Source of the DNA: Alphaproteobacteria bacterium
GTDB taxonomy: Bacteria; Pseudomonadota; Alphaproteobacteria; DSM-16000; Inquilinaceae
Direction: 5' to 3'
Assembly (NCBI GenBank): GCA_009909005.1
Contig: JAAAOG010000044.1
Coordinates: forward strand, 1 to 34,608
DNA length: 34,608 bases
Of the stretch, positions 16,885 to 24,552 are shown one piece after another (positions within the stretch are counted from its first letter, which is position 1; every line of letters starts with the position of its first letter). Position numbers and translations under genes: made by a program. The notes under the pieces are model-generated. The model worked only from the letters and a program-made list of their open reading frames with translations, did not search any database and had not been told where the DNA came from.

Positions 16885-17468
16885 GTGTCTTCCTCGTCCG
16901 GGCTGGCGGGCAGCACATTCTCATAGACCGCGGAGACCGCGGTTTCGAGGCCGACACTGTCCAGCCGTAAGACCGAGTCAGGCGTTTGAAGGACTTCGGT
17001 CTTCCACGCGTCGCCGGCCTCTCGACGGTGGATTTCCAAGAGCACCTGCCGGGGATCGGCCAGCACGATCTCCCGGACGCTGGGAATGCGCCGATAGTCG
17101 GACAGCTTGCGCCTACGGTCATCGCGCCCGGTCGACGGCGACAGGACTTCGACGATCAGGACAGGCTCTGGGGTCTCCTTCTGGCCGGCACGGAACGGTG
17201 TGCAGCTGACCACGACATCTGCCTCATAGTAGACGTCGTCTCGATCCGGCAGCCGGATGCCGCCGCTTGGCCCCACCCGGCAGCCGGGCCGGCGGCGCAA
17301 TGCCTGGCCGATCTCCATGATAAAGTTGCCGCAGAGCGTGACGTGCTCCTGGTTTACCGGAGCCATGGCTATCGGATGGCCGTCGTGAAGCTCCCAGTGC
17401 CGGTCGTCGTCCGGGCACCAGTCGAAGAATTCTTCGATGGTCATCGGTTTGAGCGCGGCGTCGGCCAT
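16881..17468 (-). CDS. Uma2 array gene 7
   Basis: 195 residues beginning MADAALKPMTIEEFFDWCP. Core residues are D84 (YYEADVVV), E107 (IVEVLSPST) and K121 (RRKLSDYRR). The central segment (roughly residues 38-78, including QEHVTLCGNFIMEIGQ and VGPSGGIRLP) is unlike that of its neighbours. The ATG at 17468 shares its A with the TGA of gene 6 (TGATG), and ggaggt lies 6 nt before it inside gene 6. Its acidic ending, SPDEEDT, is encoded over the gaggaag ribosome site of gene 8. A frame running on to 18104 is open but non-homologous before 17468. Confidence 0.87.
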   Translation of the reverse strand: MADAALKPMTIEEFFDWCPDDDRHWELHDGHPIAMAPVNQEHVTLCGNFIMEIGQALRRRPGCRVGPSGGIRLPDRDDVYYEADVVVSCTPFRAGQKETPEPVLIVEVLSPSTGRDDRRRKLSDYRRIPSVREIVLADPRQVLLEIHRREAGDAWKTEVLQTPDSVLRLDSVGLETAVSAVYENVLPASPDEEDT

Positions 17469-18058
17469 CACGAGACCTCCGGGTCGGACCGCGACGGGAA
17501 GGCGACATGGGCATACACGGCCGCCAGATCGGTTTCGAGCGCAAGGGACGTCAGGGACAGATGAGCCATCATTCCTTCGAGGATCGTGACGGACCACGCT
17601 GCATCGCCGGTTCGGCGATGCAGCTCGATCCGCGGCTGCTGTTGGTCGACCAACAGAATCTCCCCAACGCTCGGCATGCGGCGATAAGCCGGCAGTTTGA
17701 CCGTTCTGTCCTCCCGCTCGGTCGAGGGCGACAGGATCTCGACGATCAGCACCGGTTCCGGTGCGTGTCGCTGGCCGGGCCGATGCGGGGCGCAACTCAC
17801 GACGAGGTCGGCCTCGAACCAGCATTCGGGCCGATCGCTCGGGATCACACCGGAGTTGATGCGTACCGAGCACTCCCCATTGGGATTGAGCCCGCGCGCC
17901 AGAAGGCCTGCCAATGTGCCTCCCAGGATCGCATGGGCCTGAGAGGCCGGGGCCATGGCGACCGGTTGGCCGTCGATCAGCTGCCAATGGCGGTCGTCCT
18001 TCGGGCACCAGTCGAAGAATTCTTCGATGGTCATCGGCTTGAGCGCGGCGTCGGCCAT
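17468..18058 (-). CDS. Uma2 array gene 6
   Basis: 196 residues. The start region is MADAALKPMTIEEFFDWCPKDDRHWQLIDG, split here as MADAALKPMT then IEEFFDWCPKDDRHWQLIDG. The metal-site strand is WFEADLVVSC, then IVEILSPSTEREDRTVKLPA. Its middle (AHAILGGTLAGLLARGLNPN, then SVRINSGVIP) lacks the RPGC motif seen in most other copies. The tail SRSDPEVS carries the ggaggt site for gene 7. It is closest by eye to gene 5 in the first 35 residues and to gene 4 at the extreme C-terminus, a mosaic pattern. Confidence 0.87.
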   Translation of the reverse strand: MADAALKPMTIEEFFDWCPKDDRHWQLIDGQPVAMAPASQAHAILGGTLAGLLARGLNPNGECSVRINSGVIPSDRPECWFEADLVVSCAPHRPGQRHAPEPVLIVEILSPSTEREDRTVKLPAYRRMPSVGEILLVDQQQPRIELHRRTGDAAWSVTILEGMMAHLSLTSLALETDLAAVYAHVAFPSRSDPEVS

Positions 18059-18648
18059 CACGGCACCTCCGGTGCGGGCCGCCGCGGGAAGGCGACGTTG
18101 GCATACACGGCCGCCAGATCGGTTGTGAGAGAAATCGAGGTCAAGCACAGGCTTGCCGCCATTCCGTCAAGCAGCTCGACGGACCACATGTCATCGACGG
18201 TGCGACGATGCACCTCGATCCGCGGTCGCTGCTGATCAACCAGAAGTATCTCCTCCACGCTCGGAATCCGGCGATAGTCCGGCAGCTTCACCGTCCTGTC
18301 CTCCCGTTCCGTCGATGGCGAGAGGATCTCGACGATCAGGACCGGTTCCGGCGCATATCGCTGCCCATGCTCCGCGGGCGCGCAGCTGACGACCAGATCG
18401 GCTTCGTACCAGCTGTCGTTCCGGTCAGGCGGGACGATGCCCACCCCCGGCTCCATTGTGCAGCGCCCGCGGGCTTTGAGTGCCGCTCCGATCTCCGTCG
18501 CCAGATTCCCGACAATGATCGCGTGCGTGCGGCTGGTTGGCGCCATGGCCACCGGCCGGCCGTCGATCAGCTGCCAATGGCGGTCGTCCTTCGGGCACCA
18601 GTCGAAGAATTCTTCGATGGTCATCGGCTTGAGCGCGGCATCGGCCAT
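18058..18648 (-). CDS. Uma2 array gene 5
   Basis: 196 residues. WYEADLVVSC and EILSPSTEREDRTVKLPDY give the Asp, Glu and Lys of the predicted site. The central part has THAIIVGNLATEIGAALKAR and a Met-Glu-Pro-Gly-Val segment in place of the usual RPGC. The C-terminus reads RRPAPEVP, a serine-to-proline variant of the PEVS ending that still encodes the ggaggt ribosome site. A GTG codon directly before the ATG at 18648 could add one residue, but the ATG matches the other copies. Confidence 0.87.
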   Translation of the reverse strand: MADAALKPMTIEEFFDWCPKDDRHWQLIDGRPVAMAPTSRTHAIIVGNLATEIGAALKARGRCTMEPGVGIVPPDRNDSWYEADLVVSCAPAEHGQRYAPEPVLIVEILSPSTEREDRTVKLPDYRRIPSVEEILLVDQQRPRIEVHRRTVDDMWSVELLDGMAASLCLTSISLTTDLAAVYANVAFPRRPAPEVP

Positions 18649-19238
18649 CACGAGACCTCCGGCTCGGACCGCGACGGGAAGGCGACATGGGCATAGACAG
18701 TCGCCAGATCGGTTTCGAGCGCAACGGCTCTCAGGAAAAGGCGAGCGGTCATCCCTTCAAAAAGGTCCACAGACCACGCGTCATTGCCGGTGCGGCGATG
18801 CACCTCGACCCTCGGACGAGTCTGATCGATCAGAACGACCTCCATGACGCTTGGCATCCGGCGATAGTCCGGAAGCTTCGTGCGCCGGTCCTCGCGCTCG
18901 GTGGACGGCGAGAGGATTTCCATAACCAGAACGGGCTCAGGCGTATAAAGCTGGCCTGGCTCGTGAGGGCTGCAGCTGACGGTCACATCCGCTTCATAGT
19001 AGGTGTCTGTGCGGTCGGTTGGCATGACCCCGCCGCCCTGCTCGATCAGGCAGGCCGGTCGCGTGCTGAGGGCGTCGGCAAGCACTTTCGACAGGTTGAA
19101 CGCAATGATCCGGTGAGCCCGGCTGGGCGGGGCCATGGCCACGGGCCGGCCGTCATGAAGCTCCCAGCGCCGGTCGTCATTGGGGCACCAGGCGAAGAAT
19201 TCCTCCGCGGTCATCGGCTTGAGCGCGGCGTCGGCCAT
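18648..19238 (-). CDS. Uma2 array gene 4
   Basis: 196 residues. The N-terminal motif is altered to MTAEEFFAWCP. Core: YYEADVTVSC, then VMEILSPSTEREDRRTKLPDY, where the strand before the Glu is VLVMEI rather than LIVEI. The central segment HRIIAFNLSKVLADALSTRP with LIEQGGGVMP is distinct. The tail SRSEPEVS and its nucleotides closely match the gene 6 tail about 1180 bp away. The ATG at 19238 overlaps the gene 3 stop as TGATG. Confidence 0.87.
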   Translation of the reverse strand: MADAALKPMTAEEFFAWCPNDDRRWELHDGRPVAMAPPSRAHRIIAFNLSKVLADALSTRPACLIEQGGGVMPTDRTDTYYEADVTVSCSPHEPGQLYTPEPVLVMEILSPSTEREDRRTKLPDYRRMPSVMEVVLIDQTRPRVEVHRRTGNDAWSVDLFEGMTARLFLRAVALETDLATVYAHVAFPSRSEPEVS

Positions 19239-19828
19239 CAGGAGACCTCCGGCCCGGGCCGTTGCGGAAGCGGCGCATTGGCGTAAACGGTGGCGAGGTC
19301 GATTGCGAGAGGGATGGACGTCAAACGAAGGCTTGCCGCCATTCCGTCGAGTCGTTCGACCGACCATGAGTCCTCGCCGATACGGCGATGCACCTCGATC
19401 CAAGGGCGCTCCTGATCGACCAGAAGGACCTCCTGCACGCTTGGGATGCGGCGATAGTCCGGCAGCTTGACCCTTCGATCCTCCCGTGCGGTCGAGGGCG
19501 ACAGGATCTCGACGATCAGGATCGGTTCCGGTGTGTATCGCTGCCCTTGGTCAACGGGCGCACAGCTGACGACCAGGTCGGGCTCATACCAGCTGTTCTC
19601 GCGGTTGGGCGGGATGATGCCGCCGGTCGGCTCGACGGCGCACCCGGGCCGTGACTGGAGGGCCCGATGGATGGCAGCGACCAGATTGCCGGCGATCAAG
19701 CGATGGGCCCGGCTGGTCGGGGCCATGGCCATCGGCTGGCCGTCGTACAGCTCCCAGTGCCGATCATCGTCCGGGCACCAGTCGAAGAATTCCTCGACCG
19801 TCATCGGCTTGAGCGCGGCATCGGCCAT
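19238..19828 (-). CDS. Uma2 array gene 3
   Basis: 196 residues. It is the only array member that keeps the textbook Pro-Asp at the first metal position (WYEPDLVVSC); most others have Ala-Asp. EILSPSTAREDRRVKLPDY supplies Glu and Lys. The middle reads HRLIAGNLVAAIHRALQSRP and GCAVEPTGGIIP. The C-terminus QRPGPEVS overlaps the gene 4 ribosome site. It begins 4 nt after the stop of gene 2, with the ggaggg site lying inside the gene 2 SDSEG codons 8 nt before the ATG. Confidence 0.87.
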   Translation of the reverse strand: MADAALKPMTVEEFFDWCPDDDRHWELYDGQPMAMAPTSRAHRLIAGNLVAAIHRALQSRPGCAVEPTGGIIPPNRENSWYEPDLVVSCAPVDQGQRYTPEPILIVEILSPSTAREDRRVKLPDYRRIPSVQEVLLVDQERPWIEVHRRIGEDSWSVERLDGMAASLRLTSIPLAIDLATVYANAPLPQRPGPEVS

Positions 19829-19961
19829 GGCTTCAGCCCTCCGAGTCCGACGGGGAGATGGGGCCGTCGTCGACCAGCGCGACATTGGCGTAGATGAGCC
19901 CGAGCGGCACCGACAGGCCGATACTCTCCAGAACCAGCACGCTCTCCGCAGTCCGCAGCAG
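19800..19961. repeat. 162-bp perfect direct repeat, copy A (gene 2/gene 3 junction)
   Basis: Base-for-base identical to 20410-20571, read column by column. It contains the 3' end of one Uma2 gene, the 4-nt spacer and the first codons of the next. Similarity continues on both sides with scattered mismatches. The period is 610 bp. Confidence 0.93.
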
Positions 19962-20438
19962 GTCAACCAGCCAGCGGTTGCCGTCCAGCCGCCGATGCAC
20001 CTCGCAATAGAGCCGTTCCGGATCAACCAGCAGAATCTCCCGCACAGAGACGAGTCCGCGATAGTCCGGCACCTTGCGCCGGCGGTCGGTGCCCTGGGTC
20101 GAGGGCGACAGCACCTCGACGATCAGGATCGGCTCCCGGATATCGCGCGGATCGCCCGGTTCGTGCGGCCGGCAGGTGACGGCAAGATCGGCCTGGTAAT
20201 AGCTGTCGTCGCGACCCTCGGGCACGATCCCGCCGTCGATGCGGAGGGTACAGCCCGGATGTTGCTGCAGAGCCTGGAAAATGTGCCCGGCCATGTTGCC
20301 GACGAGGATCTGATGGGCCGGCTGCGGCGGCGCCATGGCGATCGGGCGGCCGTCGTGAAGCTCCCAGTGCCGATCATCGTTCGGGCACCAGTCGAAGAAT
20401 TCCTCGACGGTCATCGGCTTGAGCGCGGCATCGGCCAT
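19833..20438 (-). CDS. Uma2 array gene 2
   Basis: 201 residues. With gene 1 it shares YYQADLAVTC, the REPILIVEVLSPSTQGTDRR segment, VPDYRG and a 60-residue C-terminus ending ISPSDSEG that differs at only a few positions. Its central segment (HQILVGNMAGHIFQALQQHP, TLRIDGG) differs clearly from gene 1. Its 3' end and the start of gene 3 form one copy of a perfect 162-bp repeat whose other copy covers the gene 1/gene 2 junction. Core residues are D84, E108 and K122. Confidence 0.87.
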   Translation of the reverse strand: MADAALKPMTVEEFFDWCPNDDRHWELHDGRPIAMAPPQPAHQILVGNMAGHIFQALQQHPGCTLRIDGGIVPEGRDDSYYQADLAVTCRPHEPGDPRDIREPILIVEVLSPSTQGTDRRRKVPDYRGLVSVREILLVDPERLYCEVHRRLDGNRWLVDLLRTAESVLVLESIGLSVPLGLIYANVALVDDGPISPSDSEG

Positions 20439-20571
20439 GGCTTCAGCCCTCCGAGTCCGACGGGGAGATGGGGCCGTCGTCGACCAGCGCGACATTGGCG
20501 TAGATGAGCCCGAGCGGCACCGACAGGCCGATACTCTCCAGAACCAGCACGCTCTCCGCAGTCCGCAGCAG
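20410..20571. repeat. 162-bp perfect direct repeat, copy B (gene 1/gene 2 junction)
   Basis: Second copy of the repeat at 19800-19961. The first mismatches are at 20409 and 20572. Perfect identity between otherwise diverged paralogues implies recent conversion or unequal crossing-over. Confidence 0.93.
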
Positions 20572-21048
20572 TTCGACCAGCCAGCGGTCGCCGTCCAGCC
20601 GCCGATGCACCTCGCAATAGAGCCGCTCGGGATCAACCAGCAGAATTTCCTGCACGGACGGAATGCCCCGATAGTCCGGCACCTTTTGCCGTCGGTCGGT
20701 CCCCTGTGTCGACGGCGACAGCACCTCGACGATCAGAATGGGCTCCCGCACATTGCGCGGATCGGCGATATCGTGCGGGCGGCAGGTGACGGCGAGATCG
20801 GCCTGATAATAGCTGTCGTTGCGGCCTTCGGGGACGATGCCGGCTTCGACCCTGACGGTACAGCCGGGCCGTTTGTCCAGTGCTTCGGAAACGCGCCGCG
20901 CCAGATTGCCGACGAGGATCTGATGTGCCGATGGCGGCGGGGTCATCGCCACCGGCCGGCCGTCGAACAACTCCCACTTCAGATCGTCGTTCGGGCACCA
21001 GTCGAAGAACTCTTCGACGGTCATATGGCGTAAAGCCGCATCCGGCAT
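20443..21048 (-). CDS. Uma2 array gene 1 (promoter-proximal)
   Basis: 201 residues. The N-terminus is slightly diverged (MPDAALRHMTVEEFFDWCP), with WELFDGRPVAMTP and a distinct middle (LARRVSEALDKRPGCTVRVE). Core residues are YYQADLAVTC, VEVLSPSTQGTDRRQKVPDY. The ribosome site is ggagggg, 6 nt before ATG 21048. The upstream gap to the cobA stop is only about 70 nt with no clear promoter, so the array may be read from the cys operon. A longer frame to 21075 would replace the good ribosome site and adds residues absent from the other copies. Confidence 0.87.
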   Translation of the reverse strand: MPDAALRHMTVEEFFDWCPNDDLKWELFDGRPVAMTPPPSAHQILVGNLARRVSEALDKRPGCTVRVEAGIVPEGRNDSYYQADLAVTCRPHDIADPRNVREPILIVEVLSPSTQGTDRRQKVPDYRGIPSVQEILLVDPERLYCEVHRRLDGDRWLVELLRTAESVLVLESIGLSVPLGLIYANVALVDDGPISPSDSEG

Positions 21049-21117
21049 GGCTTTCCCCTCCGAGGGCGCCCTCATGGCTCCGCACCCCTCTAAAATAGCC
21101 CGTTCAGGCGCCCGATC

Positions 21118-22020
21118 CTATCCTGCCGCCGCCTGTTGCCGCACGGGCGGAGCGTCGGCGCGGGTTTCGGCCACCCGCAGGTCCTCGGCACCCGTGATCT
21201 GCCATGCGCCCAGCGTCTCGTGCAGGCGCACGACCTCGCCGACCGCGATGATGGCCGGGGCCTTGGCGCTGAGCCGCCGCCCGTCGCGGGCGCAGCGGGC
21301 GAGGTCGGAGAGGATGACCCGCTGGTCCGGCAGACTGGCGTTGGAGACGATGGCGACCGGGGTCATCGGCGACCGGCCGGCCTCGACAAGCCGTCCAGCG
21401 ATCTCTTCCAGCGTCCGCAGCGCCATGTAGAAGACCAGCACCGGCGCGCCGGCGGCCAGCCCTTGCCAGTCCAGCCCCTCCGGGACCCGGCCGGCGCTGC
21501 CATGGCCGGTGACGAAGGTGACGGCACTGCCGACCTCCCGGTGAGTGACCGGGATGCCGGCCTGGGCGAGCCCGCCGGTCCCCGCGGTCACGCCGGGGAC
21601 GACCCGGAAGGGAATTCCGGCCGCCGCCAGGGCTTCGGCCTCCTCGCCGCCTCGGCCGAAGACGAAGGGGTCGCCGCCCTTCAGCCGAACCACCCGCAGG
21701 CCCTGTCGGGCCAGCGCGACCAGGCGCTCGCTGATCGCCGGCTGGCGATGCGAGCTCGCCTTGCCGCCGCGCTTGCCGACATCCTCCAGCCGTGCCGCCG
21801 GGCCGGCAAGGCCGAGGATCGCCTCCCCGACAAGCGCATCGTGCAGCACCACATCGGCTTGCTCCAGCGCCCGCACGGCAAGCTGCGTCAACAGGCCCGG
21901 ATCCCCCGGACCGGCGCCGACGATCCACACCGTGCCGGCGGCGAGATCGGGCAGGGGCGGAGCGGGGCGGCGGGCCGGGTGTGCAGCCGGCTCGAGCCCG
22001 AGAGGAACGATGTCGGTCAT
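21118..22020 (-). CDS. cobA: Uroporphyrinogen-III C-methyltransferase (SUMT)
   Basis: A 300-residue SAM-dependent enzyme that methylates uroporphyrinogen III at C2 and C7 to precorrin-2, the first step towards siroheme and cobalamin. Motifs: VGAGPGDPGLLT near residue 35, VRLKGGDPFVFGRGGEE, the GIPVTHRE segment, and the SAM-binding region FYMALRTLEEIA. It lacks the CysG dehydrogenase/ferrochelatase half, so those steps must be encoded elsewhere. It begins 10 nt after the cysH stop, with gagggga before the ATG at 22020; the nine-codon upstream extension was rejected on that basis. Context favours supply of siroheme to CysI. Confidence 0.94.
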   Translation of the reverse strand: MTDIVPLGLEPAAHPARRPAPPLPDLAAGTVWIVGAGPGDPGLLTQLAVRALEQADVVLHDALVGEAILGLAGPAARLEDVGKRGGKASSHRQPAISERLVALARQGLRVVRLKGGDPFVFGRGGEEAEALAAAGIPFRVVPGVTAGTGGLAQAGIPVTHREVGSAVTFVTGHGSAGRVPEGLDWQGLAAGAPVLVFYMALRTLEEIAGRLVEAGRSPMTPVAIVSNASLPDQRVILSDLARCARDGRRLSAKAPAIIAVGEVVRLHETLGAWQITGAEDLRVAETRADAPPVRQQAAAG

Positions 22021-22030
22021 GTCGCTCCCC

Positions 22031-22762
22031 TCAAATGCCTTCGCCATGGATGCCGCATTCGGTCTTGTCGAGCCAGGCCCAGCGGCCGGCGCGCGGGCTC
22101 TCGCCGGGCTTGACCGGCCTGGTGCAGGGCACGCAGCCGATCGAGAGAAAGCCGTCCTTGACCAACGGATGCGTCGGCAGGTCGCGCTCGGCGAGATACC
22201 GCTGAATATCGTCCGGGGTCCACGGGGCCAGCGGGTTCACCTTGATCTTGTTGGTGGCGCCGTCGAGCTCGATCGTCGGCAGGGCGCCGCGCTTGCCGCC
22301 GTGGAAGCGCTTGCGGCCAGTAATCCAGCCGTCGAACTGCTCAAGCGCCATGGCCAGCGGCTCGGTCTTGCGGATATGGCAGCAGAGGTCCGGCTCGTAG
22401 GACCACAGCGAGTCGTCCGGATCGTGCCGCTGGATGTCGTGCGGGTCGGGCTGCAGCGAACGGACCTCTGTCAATCCCAGCCGGTCGATCAGGGTGTCCC
22501 GGTAGGCCAGGGTCTCCGGGAACAGCTTCTGCGTGTCGAGGAACAGCACCGGCGTCGCCGGGTCGACCCGGGCGACGAGGTCGAGCAGCACGGCGCTTTC
22601 CGCCCCGAAGGACGAGACCAGCGCGATGCGCCCGGCAAAGCGTCCGAGCAGCAGAGTCTGGACCAGGGTCAGTCCGTCCAGCCCCTCGAGCGCGGCGCTC
22701 AGCCGGTCGACGCGGGCCTCCACCGGCTCGCTGGGGTCATAGGCGAAAACGGTGGCGCGCAT
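22031..22762 (-). CDS. cysH: Assimilatory APS/PAPS reductase (CC-CxxC type)
   Basis: A 243-residue adenylyl- or phosphoadenylyl-sulfate reductase that makes sulfite with thioredoxin. The N-terminal loop SSFGAESAVLLD matches the family PP-loop. The cysteine pairs C127-C128 (DLCCHIRK) and C210/C213 (GCVPCTRPV) form the [4Fe-4S] site found in APS reductases, and the catalytic cysteine lies in ECGIH near the end. GRKRFHGGKR is the substrate-binding arginine segment. These cysteines favour APS over PAPS as substrate. ATG 22762 is preceded by ggaaggaga at 8 nt; earlier starts near 22807 lack such a site. Confidence 0.94.
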   Translation of the reverse strand: MRATVFAYDPSEPVEARVDRLSAALEGLDGLTLVQTLLLGRFAGRIALVSSFGAESAVLLDLVARVDPATPVLFLDTQKLFPETLAYRDTLIDRLGLTEVRSLQPDPHDIQRHDPDDSLWSYEPDLCCHIRKTEPLAMALEQFDGWITGRKRFHGGKRGALPTIELDGATNKIKVNPLAPWTPDDIQRYLAERDLPTHPLVKDGFLSIGCVPCTRPVKPGESPRAGRWAWLDKTECGIHGEGI

Positions 22763-22818
22763 GGCCGGGTCTCCTTCCGGCTGGGGAGCGTGCATTCCAG
22801 GGCTCATGGCGGCCGGCA

Positions 22819-24552
22819 TCAGATGCTCACCGTCGGCAAGGCGTCGCGGACCAGGCCGGCCAGCCGCTCCTTGCCCATGCGGGTGCAGAAATCGCCGAAG
22901 CCTTCGGCCCCCTGACGCTCGGCGGCGAAGGCGGAGAAGAGCGGGTCGAGCACCGCGGGGATGTCGTCCTGCCCGACCTTGTCGAAGAGCTGGAAGCTGA
23001 GGCGGGTGCCTTCGAAATCGCCGCCGACATAGAGCGCGTAATTGTCCGGCATGCGGCCGACCAGGCCGATATCGCCGGCATAGGGCCGGGCGCAGCCATT
23101 CGGGCAGCCGGTGATGCGCAGGCTGATGATCTCGTTCTCCAGCCCGTGCGCGGCGAGGCGGGCCTGGACCCCGTCGACGATCGGCTGGCGCACCCGTTCC
23201 GCCTCGGTCAGGGCGAGGCCGCAGGTCGGCAGGGCCGGGCAGGCCAGAGCCCACTGGTCGAGCGGCTTCAAGGCCTCGGCGAAGGTGATGCCGTGGGCGC
23301 GCAGGTCGCGCTCGACGGCCTCGCGGTCCGCCTCTGCGATGTCGGCGAGCAGGATGTCCTGGGCCGGGGTCAGAACGATGGCCGGCCGGTAGTCGGCGAT
23401 CACCTGCCGCAGACCGCTGCGCAGCCGAGTTTCGCCCTGATCGACGATGCGGCCGCTGGCGATCGGCAGCCCCAGATACCACCGCCCGTCGCCCTGCGGA
23501 TGCCAGCCCATATGGTCCTTGATGCGGAAGGGCGGCAGCGTCCGCGGGTTCTCGAAGGCCCGGCCGGCATAGGCCTCGACCGTCTCGCGCATCCAGGGCA
23601 GGCCCTGCTTGTCGACCACGTATTTCAGGCGCGCCTGCTTGCGGTCCGAGCGGTTGCCGTGGTCGCGCTGCAGCTTGACGATCGCCTCGCAGGCCTGGAT
23701 GAGGCCCTCCGGCTCGACGAAGAGCAACGGCGAGGCCAGGCGCGGATAGGTGTGCGGCTTGTTGTGGGTCATGCCGAGCCCGCCGCCGACGCAGACGGTG
23801 TAGCCCTCCAGCGTCTCCCCGTCGAAATGCGCGATAATGCCGATATCGTTGGTCAGCACGTCGACGCTGTTGTCGTCGGGCGTCGCGATGGCGATCTTGA
23901 ATTTGCGCGGCAGGTAGACCGTGCCGTAGATCGGCTCGACAGCCGGCTCCTCGTCGCCGCTGCCGACCTTCTCCCCGTCGACCCAGATCTCGTGATAGGC
24001 CGAGGTCCGCGGCGTGAAATAGCGCGAGATCTCGTCAGCCACCCGGGCCAGGGTCTCGTGCTCCGCGTCTTTGACCGGCGCCGGGGTGGCCATGACATTG
24101 CGCACCACGTCGCCGCAGGCGGCGATGGTGGTCAGCAGCGTCCGGTTGACGTCGTGGATCAGCGGATGCAGGTCGCCCTTGACCACGCCGTGGAATTGGA
24201 AGGTCTGGCGCGTGGTGACCCGCAGCGTCGCATTGGCCCGCGTTTCCGCCAGCTCGTCGAGCGCCAGGTACTGCTCCGGCGTCATGCGGCCGCCCGCAAC
24301 CCGCAGCCGGACCATGAACTGCCATTCCTTGTCGAGCTTCTGCTTCTTCCGCGCCGTGGCGGTGTCGCGGTCATATTGCTGATAGATGCCGTGGTGCTTC
24401 AGCACCGTGGTATCGTCCTCGACGAACTTGATCGTCGTCGGGTCGGCCAGCGTCTCGGCCAGTGTGCCGCGCAGCCAGCGGCTCGACTGCTTGACCTCCT
24501 CGGCGTGCGAGGGCTTTGCCGCCTTTTTCGGCGGCGGGGCACTATCGGGCAT
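22819..24552 (-). CDS. cysI: Sulfite reductase hemoprotein (siroheme, [4Fe-4S])
   Basis: A 577-residue NIR/SIR family enzyme reducing sulfite to sulfide by six electrons. The N-terminal half has LKHHGIYQQYDRD and RVTTRQTFQFHGVVK; basic residues that bind sulfite follow. The siroheme-cluster ligands are C438, C444, C483 and C487 in CPALPTCGLAL and GCPNGCARPY. This is the CysI length and pattern, so it needs a CysJ-type flavoprotein or ferredoxin; no cysJ is in the window. First gene of the cys run, 56 nt before cysH. No strong ribosome site precedes the ATG. Confidence 0.95.
   Translation of the reverse strand: MPDSAPPPKKAAKPSHAEEVKQSSRWLRGTLAETLADPTTIKFVEDDTTVLKHHGIYQQYDRDTATARKKQKLDKEWQFMVRLRVAGGRMTPEQYLALDELAETRANATLRVTTRQTFQFHGVVKGDLHPLIHDVNRTLLTTIAACGDVVRNVMATPAPVKDAEHETLARVADEISRYFTPRTSAYHEIWVDGEKVGSGDEEPAVEPIYGTVYLPRKFKIAIATPDDNSVDVLTNDIGIIAHFDGETLEGYTVCVGGGLGMTHNKPHTYPRLASPLLFVEPEGLIQACEAIVKLQRDHGNRSDRKQARLKYVVDKQGLPWMRETVEAYAGRAFENPRTLPPFRIKDHMGWHPQGDGRWYLGLPIASGRIVDQGETRLRSGLRQVIADYRPAIVLTPAQDILLADIAEADREAVERDLRAHGITFAEALKPLDQWALACPALPTCGLALTEAERVRQPIVDGVQARLAAHGLENEIISLRITGCPNGCARPYAGDIGLVGRMPDNYALYVGGDFEGTRLSFQLFDKVGQDDIPAVLDPLFSAFAAERQGAEGFGDFCTRMGKERLAGLVRDALPTVSI

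Noticed and set aside
16881-18104. A 407-residue reading that would fuse upstream sequence to Uma2 gene 7
   Set aside because: Residues before 17468 are the out-of-frame reading of Uma2 gene 6; family similarity and a ribosome site begin at 17468.
17507-20507. Several 190-350 codon + strand frames across the Uma2 array
   Set aside because: They repeat with the array period because the sense strand repeats; they are mirror images of the Uma2 coding sequence and not independent genes.
16252-21048. Array of regularly spaced similar sequence considered as CRISPR or satellite repeat
   Set aside because: The period of about 590-610 bp equals gene length, repeats are protein-coding with preserved frame, and no short palindromic repeat/spacer pattern exists.
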